A DNA stretch of 64,000 nt from Sciurus carolinensis (GCF_902686445.1 NC_062222.1:43585792-43649791), one strand, 5' to 3'; shown: positions 24,301 through 37,319, counted from the stretch's first letter. Numbers and translations are program-made. Notes: generated from the sequence alone by a model not told the origin.

Positions 24301-25152
24301 GGCATTATTACTTTAGTTAGGTAAGCACCTCAGTGATTGCTTTAATGACTGAACTATTTAGCAATAGTTACTTTTCCTTCCCAAAGAATATATCACACTT
24401 TGAGAAAATGGTATATTATTTAGGGAACATGATTCCTCTACTTCTAATACTGGTTTTTCTTGAAGCACAGATGTGGCATCCTAATTTCATTCCAAATGCA
24501 ACCTCTGACAGTAACTCTTGAAATGATATATTTGCAAAGTTCTACCTACATTTCATCGTCAAAATGGTGAGTAGGAAAAAGCAAGTAAAATATTATACAA
24601 GTCCTATGCTGACTATTATGGTTTCCCTATAACATTCTCTATTGGATATTTTCAGCACATAAAGAGCATGGAAATCTGTACCTCACATATTAACATATTA
24701 ACAATAAAAATAATGAAAGTTAGAGATCCACATTGGAAGTTTAATAATACATGTCTGTGTTCAATTGAATTCTAAACAGTTCTCAATTGTTGCTTTAATG
24801 TCTCTAATTGGTATTAGTTATGTTGATGATAAGAGCAATACTATTTTTATATGCAATGCATATCCCAGACTTAATCTTGTTACTAATATCCAATTATCTG
24901 GACATTTCTTGAGAATTTTCCACCTGCACCAGGATGCCCCAAATGAACACAGGCCAAAACATGGAATAACTTATCAAACTTTCATATTGTGTACATGAAT
25001 TTCCAAAGGAATTTCCTTTTGGATCATCACTGATCACAAAAAGAGTTGGTTTCATAGTTGCATAATAACCAACTATAAATTCAACATTTGGGTCAGGAGG
25101 AAAAAGACAGAACTTTGAAATCAGTTCATAACAATTGTACATTTCACTCCTT
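21335..25152. other. AT-rich intron with one long poly-A
   Basis: No gene or clear repeat. Contains a perfect 10 bp tandem duplication (TGGATCAAAC, 22151-22170) and an A29 run (23524-23552). ORFs of 60-86 codons are random frames; one starts in the poly-A. Confidence 0.5.
23524..23552. repeat. (A)29 homopolymer
   Basis: Uninterrupted A run with no recognisable SINE or L1 body upstream. Confidence 0.95.
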
Positions 25153-25168
25153 AAGAAATCTCAGCACA

Positions 25169-25476
25169 TGACTCACAATTCGATGGTGGGAAGGGCGGGG
25201 GTTGTTCAGTGGAGGTTCACCAGATTGGACAGGGGAAATGGGAGGGGGGAGTGAAGGGGGATGGGAATGGCAAAGACAATAGAATGACTTGGACATAACT
25301 TTCTATGTTCCTATACAAATACACAGTCAGTGTGTAACCCCACATCATGTACAACCGCAAGAATGGGAAGTTATACTCCATGTATGTATGATATGTCAAA
25401 TTACATTTTACTGTCATATATAACTAAAAAGAACAAATTTAAAAAGAGACAAAAAATAATTAGAAAAAAAAAAAGA
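25169..25476 (+). mobile_element. LINE-1 3' end, 308 bp, 5'-truncated
   Basis: Only 3' UTR: a G-rich tract (AGGGGAAATGGGAGGGGGGA), AATAGAATGACTTGGACATA, CATCATGTACAACCGCAAGA, TCCATGTATGTATGATATGT and a mixed A-rich tail. AAGAAATCTCAGCACA (25153-25168) pairs with AAGAAATCTCTGCACA (25477-25492), one mismatch. The same 3' end is seen at 50715-50949. Confidence 0.92.
25232..25264 (+). repeat. G-quadruplex motif in L1 3' UTR
   Basis: Runs GGGG, GGG, GGGGGG, GGGGG and GGG separated by 1-6 bases. This is the same 3' UTR position as the G-rich tract of the 2 kb L1. Confidence 0.8.
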
Positions 25477-25492
25477 AAGAAATCTCTGCACA

Positions 25493-26732
25493 AAACTCCT
25501 CATTCCCTAACTAGTCAGAGTGTTAAAATATTACAGGAAATTCGGGGGAAAGATGTATTAAAGTTCATTCCATTGCATTACTTAAGGATCAGGATAAATG
25601 AAACTGAATTAAGTTTTAGTGTGCCTTTAAGGCTTTTAGAACTGTCAGGAACTGAAAAAGCAAACCCAACCAAGTGAAAATATCTCTCATCAATTTTTTA
25701 TTTGGTTGGTATCCTACAATGTTAATTTACTGTTGCCCCCTTGAGGTAGGCCTTGCATTTTTATTCCCATTGGTCTGCTTATTCTTCAGCTTCAGAGACC
25801 ATCTGCTAAGAAGCAGACATCACTCAATCAGAAGCAGCTTCGTGACAGAGCACAGATGAGGTGCTGGCCGTACCCCGTGGACTGCACGCACTAAAAAGTA
25901 GATTGGTGCTTTAGCATGGAATTATTCAGGACTGAATCAAAAAATCAATTCTCCAAATGAAAGCTTCCCAATGGTTTGTTTTATAATAAGACCTCTATTT
26001 TAAAAGAACTTGCATATATTTTTCTATTTTGATACATTTCCTAATGTTGATTTCACATGGCCCATCAAGATGCACATGGAAATAAAGAAAAGAAGTTCTT
26101 TTGTTTATTACAACCTACTATACAGTTATAATTACAAATCACATTGGTTTTTTCCTAGGGTGTATCATTTAATTACAGTTTAACAAGCACATACAATGAC
26201 AACTGTCTTATTTGTTTAAATGTAATTCTGAACTCATTTATCCATTATTTAGAGTAAATGTATCAGTAACTCAATTCACATTTTTTATTTTCACTTTTTT
26301 CAGTATATAGGTTTTGTGATATTAATATCTATTCCAAAATAACATAAGAATTAAAATCTATTATTTTCTAATATCATTTCTTGTCCCAAGGCAATAATTT
26401 AATTTTGGGGAATAACAGACCCAAGAACTCTGCTTATACCACCCTTGGAATGTCTACTTCTTTTTGAAAAAGTCTTTCTAATTACTGGATATCAAGAATT
26501 CCAGCATGATAAATATGTTGTTTATTAGAAATCATTTGCGTATCTCTAATCCTTCATTAAATTGTTAAGTTCATTGTCATCCATAGATGTCAAGAGTTCA
26601 TTTTTCTAATGTACATATTTTTGAGAATGGTTCCATTTACCCCATTCTCCAAAGTATGTGGGCTCAAAGGGTCATGCACAGCTCTCAGATTCTTTTGCAC
26701 AGTTGTGATAAATTATATGGACATGGAATATA
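25493..26732. other. Intron, nothing recognised
   Basis: A GC-richer block at 25730-25890 (CATCTGCTAAGAAGCAGACA; CTGGCCGTACCCCGTGGACT) has an unusual number of CpGs for this region and is not a recognised repeat. The remainder is AT-rich. Confidence 0.45.
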
Positions 26733-26741
26733 AACAATGAA

Positions 26742-26959
26742 ATTTATTTTATTTATTTTTGGTGCCAGGATTAAACCCAGGGACACTCAACACTGAGTCA
26801 CATCCCCAGCCCTTTTTTAAATTTAATTTAGAGACAGGGTCTCACTGAGTTGCTTAATGCCTCTCTAAGTTGCTGAGGCTGGCTTTGAACTTATGATCCT
26901 CCTGCCTCAACCTCCCGAGCTGCTGGGATTACAGGCCTGTGCCACTGTGCCCAACTTAC
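26742..26959 (-). mobile_element. B1-dID composite SINE, antisense, full length
   Basis: T-rich tail, ID half (GGTGCCAGGATTAAACCCAG; GAGTCACATCCCCAGCCC), then B1 half (GAGACAGGGTCTCACTGAGT; GCTGGGATTACAGGCCTGTG). AACAATGAA occurs at 26733-26741 and again at 26960-26968 as target duplication. Confidence 0.95.
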
Positions 26960-27227
26960 AACAATGAACTTAAGAAGGCAAAATCTCAACTCTAATAAGG
27001 TAGCATTATGCAAATTCAATGTTACATTTTCTTTTTTTACAGTCATTTCCTGACCCCATCATGCTGGCCAAGTGTATATAAGAGTGTCAATAAATTTAAT
27101 GTTAAATTAAAACAAACAAAAAGAATATGTGCACATGTACTGTATGAGAAATTTACTTTCAGGTTCGACTCACTGAATTAACTTGATTAAATTCTTAAAA
27201 GAATCTATATATAACTGGACCTATTTA

Positions 27228-27310
27228 AACATATATATATATATATATACATATATACACACATACATATATATGACATATATGAATATGTGTATGTATA
27301 TACATAGCTT
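27228..27310. repeat. TATA/CATATA microsatellite
   Basis: Alternating TA/CA with ATATGTGTATGTATATACAT at the end; AT-rich, impure. Confidence 0.85.
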
Positions 27311-27419
27311 TCAATTTAAAAAGAAGAAAAGTTAATAAAGCAAATATATTGATAATAAATAGTTACAGTAACTTAACCAGTCTCTGAAAACAGATTATTT
27401 TGTTGAGAAATAGTCAATT

Positions 27420-28195
27420 ATTTTTGAAGCACCTATTTCATGCCAGTCATTATGCTAGATGTTAGGCCTCAAGAAAAGATGACACATTCCTTTAAAGATC
27501 CATATTTTCCTGTTTACATTTAGATTACAAATAGTAGCATAGTGGTTGATAAAGGTTTCAGGCAATGTCAGGTGCAAAACATAGCTGACATAGGAACCAA
27601 CAGGTTCAATGCCATGATGTATAGAACTCAGAAGGCAGAAAACTATAATCCAGTGTGAGTTATAATGATCATGGCAACAGGAAAGAAGTAAAATTTTGAA
27701 AGTCAGGGAGGACCCAGACCAGAAATGCTCTGTATACCATAATAAGAAGATTGTTACTCTGCAGGTGAAGGGAAAGGAAGGGACAAGATCAGAATGCCAT
27801 TTTAAAATGGTCACTCCAGTAACATTTGGAGTTGGAGAAAAAAATCGAATGGGGTTCACAAGGAAAACTGAGACTACTGAAATAGTTTGGGCAAGCAATG
27901 CTATTGGGGACAACATGTGAAAAAAAGGAAAGGCTGGTCATATAAAAAGACTATATCACTTGCAAACCTGGAGACTTATAGTTTGGCATATAACATGTGA
28001 CACTTTAAATCAAGATTAGGAATTTTGGGGAATAGAATACCCTAAAATCGGAGAAAACAATTATATGGTTTTGGACCAATTAAATCTGAGGAACTATCAC
28101 TGAGTATCAAGGAGTTGAAAATGGACTAAAAGGTCCAGGAGAGACTCATGGACGAAAAACATAGGTCATAGATTGACATCCGGAAATGACTCATG
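27420..28195 (-). mobile_element. L2 relic, antisense, about 0.8 kb
   Basis: Begins with the L2 3' end in antisense (GCACCTATTTCATGCCAGTC, ATTATGCTAGATGTTAGG). Further on come GGGACAAGATCAGAATGCCA, TTTAAAATGGTCACTCCAGT, GGTTTTGGACCAATTAAATC and TGACATCCGGAAATGACTCA, in antisense L2 order. The 153-codon frame at 27455-27916 lies inside this relic and is not a gene. Confidence 0.65.
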
Positions 28196-28347
28196 GATTT
28201 TCTTTCACTCCTTACCCTTTCTTTGACCCAGAAACTCCAAGGACTATGGAAGCAGCTGCTATAATGCCTCTTGAAGGCATTTTAAATTGTCAACCTATCA
28301 ACATCTTTCATGAAATGCAGGAAATGCTGACGAAATAGAAATTGATG

Positions 28348-28349
<2 letters not shown>

Positions 28350-28423
<74 letters not shown>

Positions 28424-28460
28424 AGGAGGGAGGATGTGGGGGAGCGGGAGGAGGCGGGAA
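28350..28460. repeat. (TG)16(GA)19 repeat followed by G-rich purine tract
   Basis: A pure TG run (28350-28381) passes into a pure GA run (to about 28420), then GGGAAGGAGGGAGGATGTGG, GGGAGCGGGAGGAGGCGGG. Five G runs of at least three with short loops form a G-quadruplex motif, and the nearly pure purine strand is triplex-prone. It lies on the template strand for ANK2. Confidence 0.93.
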
Positions 28461-28464
28461 GAAC

Positions 28465-30415
28465 ACACGCATGCTCACACCAGTGAAACTAGGACAGAAT
28501 CCTGTACAGGAAGTTTCTCATAAGCTCAGACCTTTGATACCACACGACTGACATTTCCCCGTAAGACCAGGGCACAATTGGGATGTTGCTTTATCCTTAG
28601 TGGATGTGACCTGCTACAACTTTCTAAATTTACCCTTGTGCTAGGAATTGCAATTGTTAGGAATGGTTTGAGCAATTCAATTTAAACTCTATGCCAGATA
28701 TAGGGTTTGTGTAATTTTACACTGAAATGTAAGAGATAGGATGGAAAATGGCTTAAAAAAGGAATGTATCTGGTGAATTACAGTGCACAGCACATGGCAG
28801 TGGAAAAAAGATTAGCAATCAAGTATGCGTAGCTTTCACCCTGCACTGTGTTCTCCTCCTCCTTCTTTTCCTCCTCCTCTCTTTCCCTCTTTAACATTTT
28901 AGCTTAGGCTGCAAAATCCTTCTGTTGGAACTCAGTCAAGAAAAACCCCTAACAATGTCCGAACTTCTGAGATGGCTTTCAAAACAAATTCTTGGTTTGT
29001 TGGGAGGCTTGAGAGATAGCTTCTTGTGACAGTCCATGAACCTACCACAAGTTTGAGCAAGCTCCTTTACTCTGAAGTCCTCTAACAACCAGAGTATTCA
29101 CTTACTCACAAGTATTTGTCGACTACTAGTTACAGGCACAACACTATGCTGGCTATTGTGAATAGCTGTAGCAAGGTCCCCAGCTTATCTGTATGTATGT
29201 CCATCTCCCTGACTGGCCTGACCCTACAGGGTAGATATAGACTACAACTTATACATCGTTCTGTCTCCACTGCCCAACACAGTATCTGACACAAACTAAT
29301 CATACAAATTATCCAAAGAAGGGGGGACTACTGTCTACTCAGTATTTTTTATCATAAACAAGTAATATTTCAATATTCACAGTAGTTACACTAAGATCAA
29401 TCTTCTAAGTAAAAGAGATTGTTGATATGTTGACTTAGATAAAGAGGAGGGAGGCTGTTTTTTTAAGAATTATTATGCATATAAAATATACTTCCCTTCA
29501 GTCATAGGGAACCTATATATTTAATTCCCCTTTTCCTTTTCCTTTTTTTTTTTTAACAAATATCTCCCTTTAAGGTGTGTGTGTGTGGTGTGTGTGTGTG
29601 TGTAGAGAGAGTTAGAGTCATGTAACCCATTTTTAGAACAAAATTTTAACTCACTTGAAAGCAGGAACCATGTCTTAGAATTCTCAGAATTACCATATCC
29701 TACTTCAGTGCCTAAAATACACCAGCCAATAGAGATAACTATGACAGTAAGAGAACCTTGGGAAGAAAAGTATCATATATTTCATTCTTAGGTAAAACCA
29801 GAAAAAGGTAATGTAAAATACAAGTGATAACAACTTTAATTGCTGAAAACCTGAACAGAAAATTGCTAAGATGCTCCACTATCGTTTGGCTTATTTTCCT
29901 TACATATGGGGATTACGGGGTATTTTTGAAATTGAGTTTCCTCCACTAATGGTATATTCTCAGAGATTCAACTGTTAATTTAGCATTAAGTATGCAAGTA
30001 GTCATTGCAATGATTTAGCCTGACCAAAAGTTTTCATTGGTGGTTATGATTTTGAATAAGATAATTAATTATAATGCATTTTGATTGGGTTTACTATGGT
30101 TTTATCTACTATATTTTATTTTAAGTTTAAACACTTACCAAAAGGCACATAAGGCAAACAAGTCTATCCAACATTTTTTACATGATTTATATATACTCAT
30201 GAAGTTTTAGTGATTCCTTATTAAAAATGTCAAATATTTTCTTACAGAATAGGGAATGTCATTTATCTACTCATAAGATTCTATAAAGATGCAATTTGTT
30301 TTTGTATATATATATATTTTGACTATTCAACTAGACTCTCAGCACCTTGGCAGGATGAATAATATCTGTACTCTTCATATTTCTTTCTTATACCTTCGAC
30401 TACGATATTGGTAGC
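28465..30415. other. Intron with L2/MIR traces
   Basis: CTACTAGTTACAGGCACAAC, ACTATGCTGGCTATTGTGAA at 29120-29165 resembles an antisense L2 3' end. A (TG)n tract lies at 29576-29602. Nothing else recognised. Confidence 0.45.
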
Positions 30416-30419
30416 TAAA

Positions 30420-30565
30420 CTTAGTACAGGACAAATACATTCATAATCTTATTTAATCCTCATAAACCTCCCAAATGAGCAAACTCAGGCTTAGTAAATT
30501 AAGCCCTTTGTCCAGGGATTTTGGGGTAATAAGTGGTAGTGTGGAGACGGGTGCTCAATCAGTCT
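30420..30565 (-). mobile_element. MIR relic, antisense
   Basis: AATCTTATTTAATCCTCATA, AACTCAGGCTTAGTAAATTA and GCCCTTTGTCCAGGGATTTT follow the antisense MIR core order. Confidence 0.65.
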
Positions 30566-30569
30566 TACT

Positions 30570-32525
30570 GGAGAGACCGCCATTCATTACCACCATTCAT
30601 TTTTACTTTCCCAACTCCCCCCCAAAAGTGCTGAATACTTTTTCACTGTTCATTGACTTATAAGAGTGGCTGCTTCTTCCTGCTCCAGGGTGAACCTCTG
30701 GCAGCCATGTTCCTGGCTCAGCACTCAGGTTCTGGTCTCCCCTTGGTGCCTAACTCCCTTTCTTGTGTTAGGGACAGGACCAGAAGTTTGAACCTATGAC
30801 ACTGACACCTCCAGAATATGAAGATTTCTTTAATGTCTCTAACACACGAGCTGTGGCTTTTAAGGATACAGCTATGTTATTTCAATAATACTGTGTATTA
30901 TGCTCAACAAGTAAGACCAGAGCAATGTCTCTATCACAATTGTCACTATTAACATGCAAAGAAAAAAATTTTTCAAACTGCACAGAAATGGTAGGTTTCA
31001 AAGACAACATTTGTTCCTCCATTTCTAAAACAGTATGCAGATTTTTACTCACGCATACTGACATATTTCCCCGAGTGGGATTTAAACTTGGACTGTTTCC
31101 AAAATGCTTCCAGAAACTTTCTCAGCTGTTCTTAATCAGTCACCACACCTGCTGTTTAAACATTGATTATACCTTTAAGAAATGATAGTAGTAAAATTTC
31201 TTTTCTTGGTAAAAATTTAGTTAAAAACGTAACCATAATAAGTCCTCTCTTCCAAATAACTGGAAGTCTAAATATATGTGATATGTATATTTGTTATGAA
31301 ATCCAAAGAAACATAGAAATATATATATTCCATTAGAATATTTACCTAAAACCGCATATATTTCTATGTTTTTTCACTCCATATTTGCTTTCCCTTCTCC
31401 TCAAAAAGACAGGGAGATCATTTTATATGCATATGCACACATACACACACATAGCATGTACACACACATCCACACATATATTTATATACGGTCTCATAGT
31501 AGAATTTTGAAAAATGAATTTAAAAAATTATGACTGCCAACCATGATCCCATTACATAAACTTAACACTGTATATTTTTGTGAGTTTTATTCCAGAATTT
31601 TCTGCATACACACTAATATATGTATGTGTGTGTAGATAATGCTTTTACAAAGTTGGGATAATATTCTTTTACTTTTAAAAACTAGCATCACAAAATAAGT
31701 ATTGGCTTTACCATTGATAACTTTTGAAAGGTATTCTAAATCTCACAATGGTTTATAGGTGGACTATCATTGTTTTTAGATTTCCCCAATCATTTGTACA
31801 GAAATAGTTCCTTCCATTTTCATTATTTTTAAAAACGTTATTATAAAAATTTTTGTATGTCTTTATCCCTCTGTTGATGTTGTTCATTGTTTAAATCCTA
31901 AACGCAGAATAATCATGTCAAAGGATGGAAATTCTTGGTACATCTGTAAACCTTTCCAAACTGTCCTTCAACTGGATTTAGAAGAACCTATCCAACATAA
32001 TTATAAACTCAAATTTGCTTTGCTCAATTCATGTTTATCATTGTGGTTTTGATTTTCCTTTGTCATTTCTTGAAGACTTCAAAAACTTAGGCATATAGTT
32101 ATTGTCTACTACATTTTTTTCTTCTTTGATTTATCTATTCACATTTTTTATCCTTTGAGAGTTTCAAATGTGTTTTTAAATTCTGCACATAGATCTGATA
32201 ACATTGTGGTTTTTGCCAATTTTTCCAAGTGTCTTATATGAAGTAAAAAGTATAAGCTAGTACTTTTAGATTTTGATTCCATTACTTTTATGCTTTCCAA
32301 CACTGAAAGCAAAGATGTACTTCTCTTTATTTTCATCTAGATTTTAAAAATTTTTTTCTTCTCTCCCTTTCCATTTAACTATTACAATTTCCTGAATTAT
32401 TTGTTTGTTTGGAGGCATGAGTGCCAAACTTACTTGAAATTTTCCAAGTGGGTAATTGTTCTCCAAGTGTCAAAAATCTTACAGACTACTGTTAATTTTC
32501 TCTAGTTACAGTTTCTCTTTTCTTA
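30570..32525. other. AT-rich intron, nothing recognised
   Basis: Contains an imperfect CA/TA tract at 31425-31490. ORFs up to 86 codons are random frames. Confidence 0.5.
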
Positions 32526-32529
32526 AAGA

Positions 32530-32800
32530 GCCAGCATAACATAGTAGGCTTAGAACTAACTTTCTAATCCTGGTTCTATGACTTAGCATGACCTGTGTGA
32601 CACTGAAAAAATTAGTGAATTCAAGCATTGGTTTACTTGTATACATGCAAATCCATAAGAACATAATCCATAAGAATACATATAAAAATATATTTTAGTG
32701 CTTAATTCACAAAGCTATTGTAAAGAGTAAACAAAAATTATATTCTGAAAATGCTATATAGAGCACAATTATAGAAATTGTAGAAAACAGAGGCTAAGAA
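32530..32800 (+). mobile_element. MIR relic
   Basis: GAGCCAGCATAACATAGTAG, CTAATCCTGGTTCTATGACT, TTAGCATGACCTGTGTGACA and later AAAGCTATTGTAAAGAGTAA, GAAAATGCTATATAGAGCAC follow the MIR order from 5' half to 3' end. The middle carries a small insertion. Confidence 0.65.
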
Positions 32801-33349
32801 ATGATAACTATTATTTTTAATAATTAATAAAGAAACCCACATACAGTTTCTTATATTTTATTCATGCATACATTTTTTTTTCCTTTTCTTATTTTCTACC
32901 TTCAAGTCACTGGTGATGCTGAGTAGGATAGATCTGATTTCAAAGTCAGATAAAGTGATTAAGTCCAGGATGGGTCAGCAGGCAGCCCACCATCAATAAC
33001 TAAGCTGACAATGTCTATGACGAGGTTGTGGCACACTGCAGTAATAGCAAGGGTCATATTTAAAACAGGAATGGCTGTTGGCATGTCTATCTGGATTACT
33101 ACTTAGTTCTTCAGAGAATTAATTTTCACTAAAAGATTGGTTCTTCAACCTCTAGTTATACAACAGAAAAAAAGAAAAAAGAAAGGGAGAAAACATGTAG
33201 ATTTATAGAATTTATTATTTACATTTTTGAAAGAAATTTACTTCACAGATAATAATTAAAATAGTTAAATGGTTATATAGATTTTTTAAATATATGGAGT
33301 TTTGCATATTAGTTGTGTCAAATTAAATAACATTTGGCGGGAAGTTGTT

Positions 33350-33740
33350 TCAGTACTTTATACTCTGACAGCAACCTAACTCTATGCAAATGAATTGCAA
33401 CTTTACCCAATCACAGGCTGTCAATTAATCAGATCACGTCCAGATCAGGCAAATGTCTCATTACACCATGTTCAAATAAGATAAATGCAGAGCTGAAACC
33501 AGTCAAGCTGTTTCTGTAGGTCATTTCCTCTTTCTGACTATTCATTTCTGCCTGCCCATGTTGCTGAGTGGAGCTTTGGTTCTGAGTGCTGCTTGATTCA
33601 TGAATTGTTCTTTGCATAAATAAACTCTGCTAAATTTAATTTGTCTAAAGTTTTTCTTTTAATGGTTGATGTTCTAAGAACTTTTAATGAGGCCAGAAGA
33701 ATTTTGTTAATCATCTCTCATGTGCTACATGACTTTTTAG
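33350..33740 (+). mobile_element. Ancient retroviral LTR-like relic with poly-A signal
   Basis: CCAATCACAGGCTGTCAATT, ATCAGATCACGTCCAGATCA and CAAATAAGATAAATGCAGAG precede TTCTTTGCATAAATAAACTC, a polyadenylation signal, then TAATTTGTCTAAAGTTTTTC and GAGGCCAGAAGAATTTTGTT. The arrangement (U3-like, AATAAA, T-rich U5-like end) is that of an old ERV LTR I recall from mammalian genomes but cannot name. No internal viral sequence is seen next to it. Confidence 0.45.
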
Positions 33741-34327
33741 GCAGAAGTATGGAATTCAGCCAAGATATTGTACTGGACTTCAATTCCAAGTGAGTAACAG
33801 ATCATTCTGAACAATCTTGCTGCTCAAGCTGGCTGCTCAACAGTGGAATGAAATTCTGCTTTTTAAAATTTGGGAACACACTTCCCTAACAACCTCTTAT
33901 AGTCCCTCAGTGACCAGATTTCTGATGGAGTTGACAAGACTAAATGATGAATAAAAGGACTCTGCATAGAGATACAGTGAAAATCAGTTTACAAAAGTGG
34001 AACTTAAATTTATTCTAAGTGCTACAGTTTAAAACTCTTCTGCAATACAGTGTACACACTTTCTTAGTTTTAAGGTGATGCCTAGGAACTACAGGAGGGC
34101 CTGTTTCCTGGCAGAACATCCTCTGTTCTCACATGTCCTGTGTAGTCTTTGCTTCTTTAACTGCAGTCAAATAGTGTTGGCAACTAGTTGAACTAATCTG
34201 AATAGAAAAGACTTAATAAAATGTGAAAGACTTTTTTTTTTTTTAATTTCACTCTTGTGACCTTATGTGCTGTTGTTACACATTCAGACCCATCTCTTCA
34301 GTAAAGTCAATTTCTTAGGACATAAAG

Positions 34328-34538
34328 CAGTGGCCATCACACTTCAGAGTACTTACAGGTTACTTAGAGATCATGTTTCATCTTGTTAAATAAATATTCT
34401 TGGCTCCCACCACTGAGATTAAGGAGGCCTGGAGTGAGACTTTGCAATTTACATCATTCTTAAAAATAAAAAACAAACAAACAAAAAACAAATGATTCTT
34501 CCGATAGGGTGGTACACAGAACACTTTGGGAAGTACTG
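34328..34538. mobile_element. MER5-like hAT (Charlie) non-autonomous DNA transposon
   Basis: The ends are imperfect inverted repeats: CAGTGGCCATCACACTT at the left and ACACTTTGGGAAGTACTG at the right. Between them GGCTCCCACCACTGAGATTA, GGCCTGGAGTGAGACTTTGC and AAATGATTCTTCC match the MER5 internal order. An A/C-rich low-complexity stretch (34460-34490) interrupts it. Confidence 0.75.
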
Positions 34539-34544
34539 ATATAC

Positions 34545-36395
34545 AAGACTGACTAGAACTTTTATCCCATGCATTTGTCACATAATCCCAAATATACTCT
34601 ATCCCTATATTACCACCAATAATCTAATTCATAAAATGAATGCTGTTATAACAAATAAGCTGAAAGTCACAAACCGCTTTTTAAAAAGTCATGTATTATA
34701 CACATATGAACAAATTTTTGAAATATAACACCTTACTAACAGAAAATTGTTGAATGTCTTTTATTCCTGAAAAATATTGTTTTCCGTTTGTAATTCTGTA
34801 ATCTATACGTAGCAGCCAATGGTTTTCAAAAAGGCAAGTGTTTTACCAATTCTATTTTCTGTTGCCTTAGATGTTTTAGTAAGTGTTTTTAAAATTTCCT
34901 CTGGGTCAGCAATCTAGAAATATACTAAAATAGCAAATTCAAAGAAGCTTCAGCTCTGGTTCTAACACCTTGCAAGAAATCTGATTTCTTATACTTCTCC
35001 TTGATAAAGTAAGAATTCTTCAATAGACAACACTCCAATCTTAGAGACCTAAATTGAAGTGCATCGTGTGTTTATTTAATAAAAGAGCTGTTAGGATATA
35101 GAAATTGCTACAAAATCATGTAGAATCGAAGCTTTACTTCAAATCCTCCTCTTTGTAACTCAGTGATGACTGAGGTAGGGAAAGAGTGGAGAAAAAGACC
35201 AATTTGAAATAAATGATATGTCAGCAACATTAATAATTCATCAGAAACACTTTCAATGTAAAATTTCTATTATTAAACACTTAACTTTCACATAGCTTTT
35301 AGATACAATTGACTTATTTCAAAACACCAGTGATTACCCTTCAAATAATCATTGTATTATTTTTACTTCTTATAAGTAAGTATTAAAGAAAGGTCCAAAA
35401 AACGTTTTACTAGAGCCTCATAAGCTCTCCCAAATTCGATGTGAAAGTCGAACCTCTGAAATTTTGACAATCAAATGTGACAAATTTGGCTAAAATTTCA
35501 AAGAGAAACGCTTAAGTAAAAATGAAGGAATTGGAAAACAAGTATATTTCTTGTGGTGTAATAAATTTAACTAGAGTGACATTAAATCCAAAACAGCAAC
35601 TGAGAGTGAGTAAGAGTCACGGCAGATGTCTGTGTGGGGAGGAAGCAAAATAAAGTTGAGAAGGGAACTGATTTCACAGTGACTTATTAGCTCCATTGTC
35701 ACATATGTGGCCTTGAAAACACCACTGTGGGTACAGTGGAATGTATTCTATGAGATGCAGCAGAATGAATATTTAAAATCACTACGCAGTTCAAATGAAT
35801 AAAAATTTTGATTTGGATATTCCTTACTGTAAGAAAAATGTAATAAAAATATATTTTATTTAACTTATAATTATTTCTCTAATCACAATATAATCTTATC
35901 AAATTTCCATAAAATGTGATAACTGCATTTTATGTAAAATTTGGTATAGAGAATGAATAACAGTTCAAGAAAATCTATTAGTTTCTATTATAAATATGTT
36001 TTACACAATTACTATTTTACAGCAGTCATGTATGCCATTGTAATAAAAGTATACTCCCTTCTGGAGCAAAAGGTTATAATTAAAACTTCTTAGACAGCAA
36101 TGTTTTTCTCGCATTTTTAGAAATGTTGTTTGTACCTCCAACACCTTTTCACTTTTCACAGTCTCTAGTACTCTGGGGACATGTCAACTACAGCTGGAAA
36201 ATGCCCACAACTAGATTTGCTCCCTTAGGTGATTTCTTAGTTATTAATTCATTTATCTTTTCCACAAATTTTACTAAGCACCTAGTAGATGGTAGACACC
36301 TTGTTAAGCATGTCAAAGATAATTGAACTTGTGTTACACAAACCACAACCTAACTACTCTCCTAAAACAGCGTTAATTAGTGGTATGTCACTAGA
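34545..36395. other. AT-rich intron, nothing coding
   Basis: An antisense L2-like end (TTTACTAAGCACCTAGTAGA, TGGTAGACACCTTGTTAAGC) lies at 36265-36320. No other feature was recognised. Confidence 0.5.
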
Positions 36396-36399
36396 ATAT

Positions 36400-36810
36400 A
36401 GTCCAAGTTCTAAATCTTAGCTTATGAAGTTCTTGATAATCTGATCCCATGCTTTTTACCCAAATGTCATGGATTTTCATATGCCTAATGGAAAGTAGGC
36501 ATTATAGCACGTGTATTTACACAATGCTTCTCAATCATGCACATCACTCCTGACTTCAAGATTCAGTGTGTGATCTACCCACACAGCATCAAGACTCGAC
36601 TCTTGTACAACTCTTTGAGACACAGGTGCTCCATAATACCCAGTCCTTTCTTGCAACTCTGTGACATGATATTGGAACTCCTGCTTCGTCCATCTTTATA
36701 TTACATTTCCTTCAAACCAAGATTGCATATCTTAATTCATCTTGGTAGGCCCAATGCCTGGTTCATTAAATCCTTATTGAATGCACAAGCAAATTTTCTT
36801 CCAAATAGGA
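36400..36810 (+). mobile_element. L2 relic
   Basis: TTCTTGATAATCTGATCCCA resembles the L2 segment before the 3' end. CCCAATGCCTGGTTCATTAA and ATCCTTATTGAATGCAC resemble the L2 terminal segment. The 108-codon frame at 36537-36863 lies in it and is not a gene. Confidence 0.45.
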
Positions 36811-37319
36811 ACCCAGGTTATAGTCTGCTTCCAGACTCTACTTCAAGCTCCCCTTTCCATTAGCAAGTGGGATATTCAAAATATTCAACAATTAGAATAG
36901 GTCAGATGCCAACCAATAACAATGGATGCTGGCTGTAGCAATCAAGGGTCAGGGTGGTCCCAGAAGTTCAGGCATTATGCCCTTGTTTGTTTATTTGAGA
37001 GATAGGGGCAGGCTGGGAAATCCTGGAGATGGAGGTCTGCTTAACCTCACTAGAAGGGACAGTTTTGTGAACTCAGAGCAGCAGCTACCTAGTTAATTAG
37101 CCTGCATGGAAGCTTTTCAAACTGTAAACAGGTGCTGCAGCTCATCTGCCACAAATGGCTGCATATTCCTGTTACAGAGCCATTCCCTGAGTACCGTGGC
37201 CCACTCTGCTCCTCCCCTTCTTGGGTGTCCTATAGAGGCCCATTTTATCATTCATGGTGCCACTTAATTCTGCCATGTTTTATAATTAATTGATTACATG
37301 TGGGTAAGTTCTGTTTCTA

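Noticed and set aside
27455..27916. 153-codon minus-strand frame, the longest in the window
   Set aside because: It lies inside an antisense L2 relic, has no recognised domain, and has no splice context.
28350..28460. CRISPR-like or satellite array
   Set aside because: Pure dinucleotide repeats with no spacers; simple microsatellite.
36537..36863. 108-codon plus-strand frame
   Set aside because: Falls in an L2-like relic; no family resemblance.
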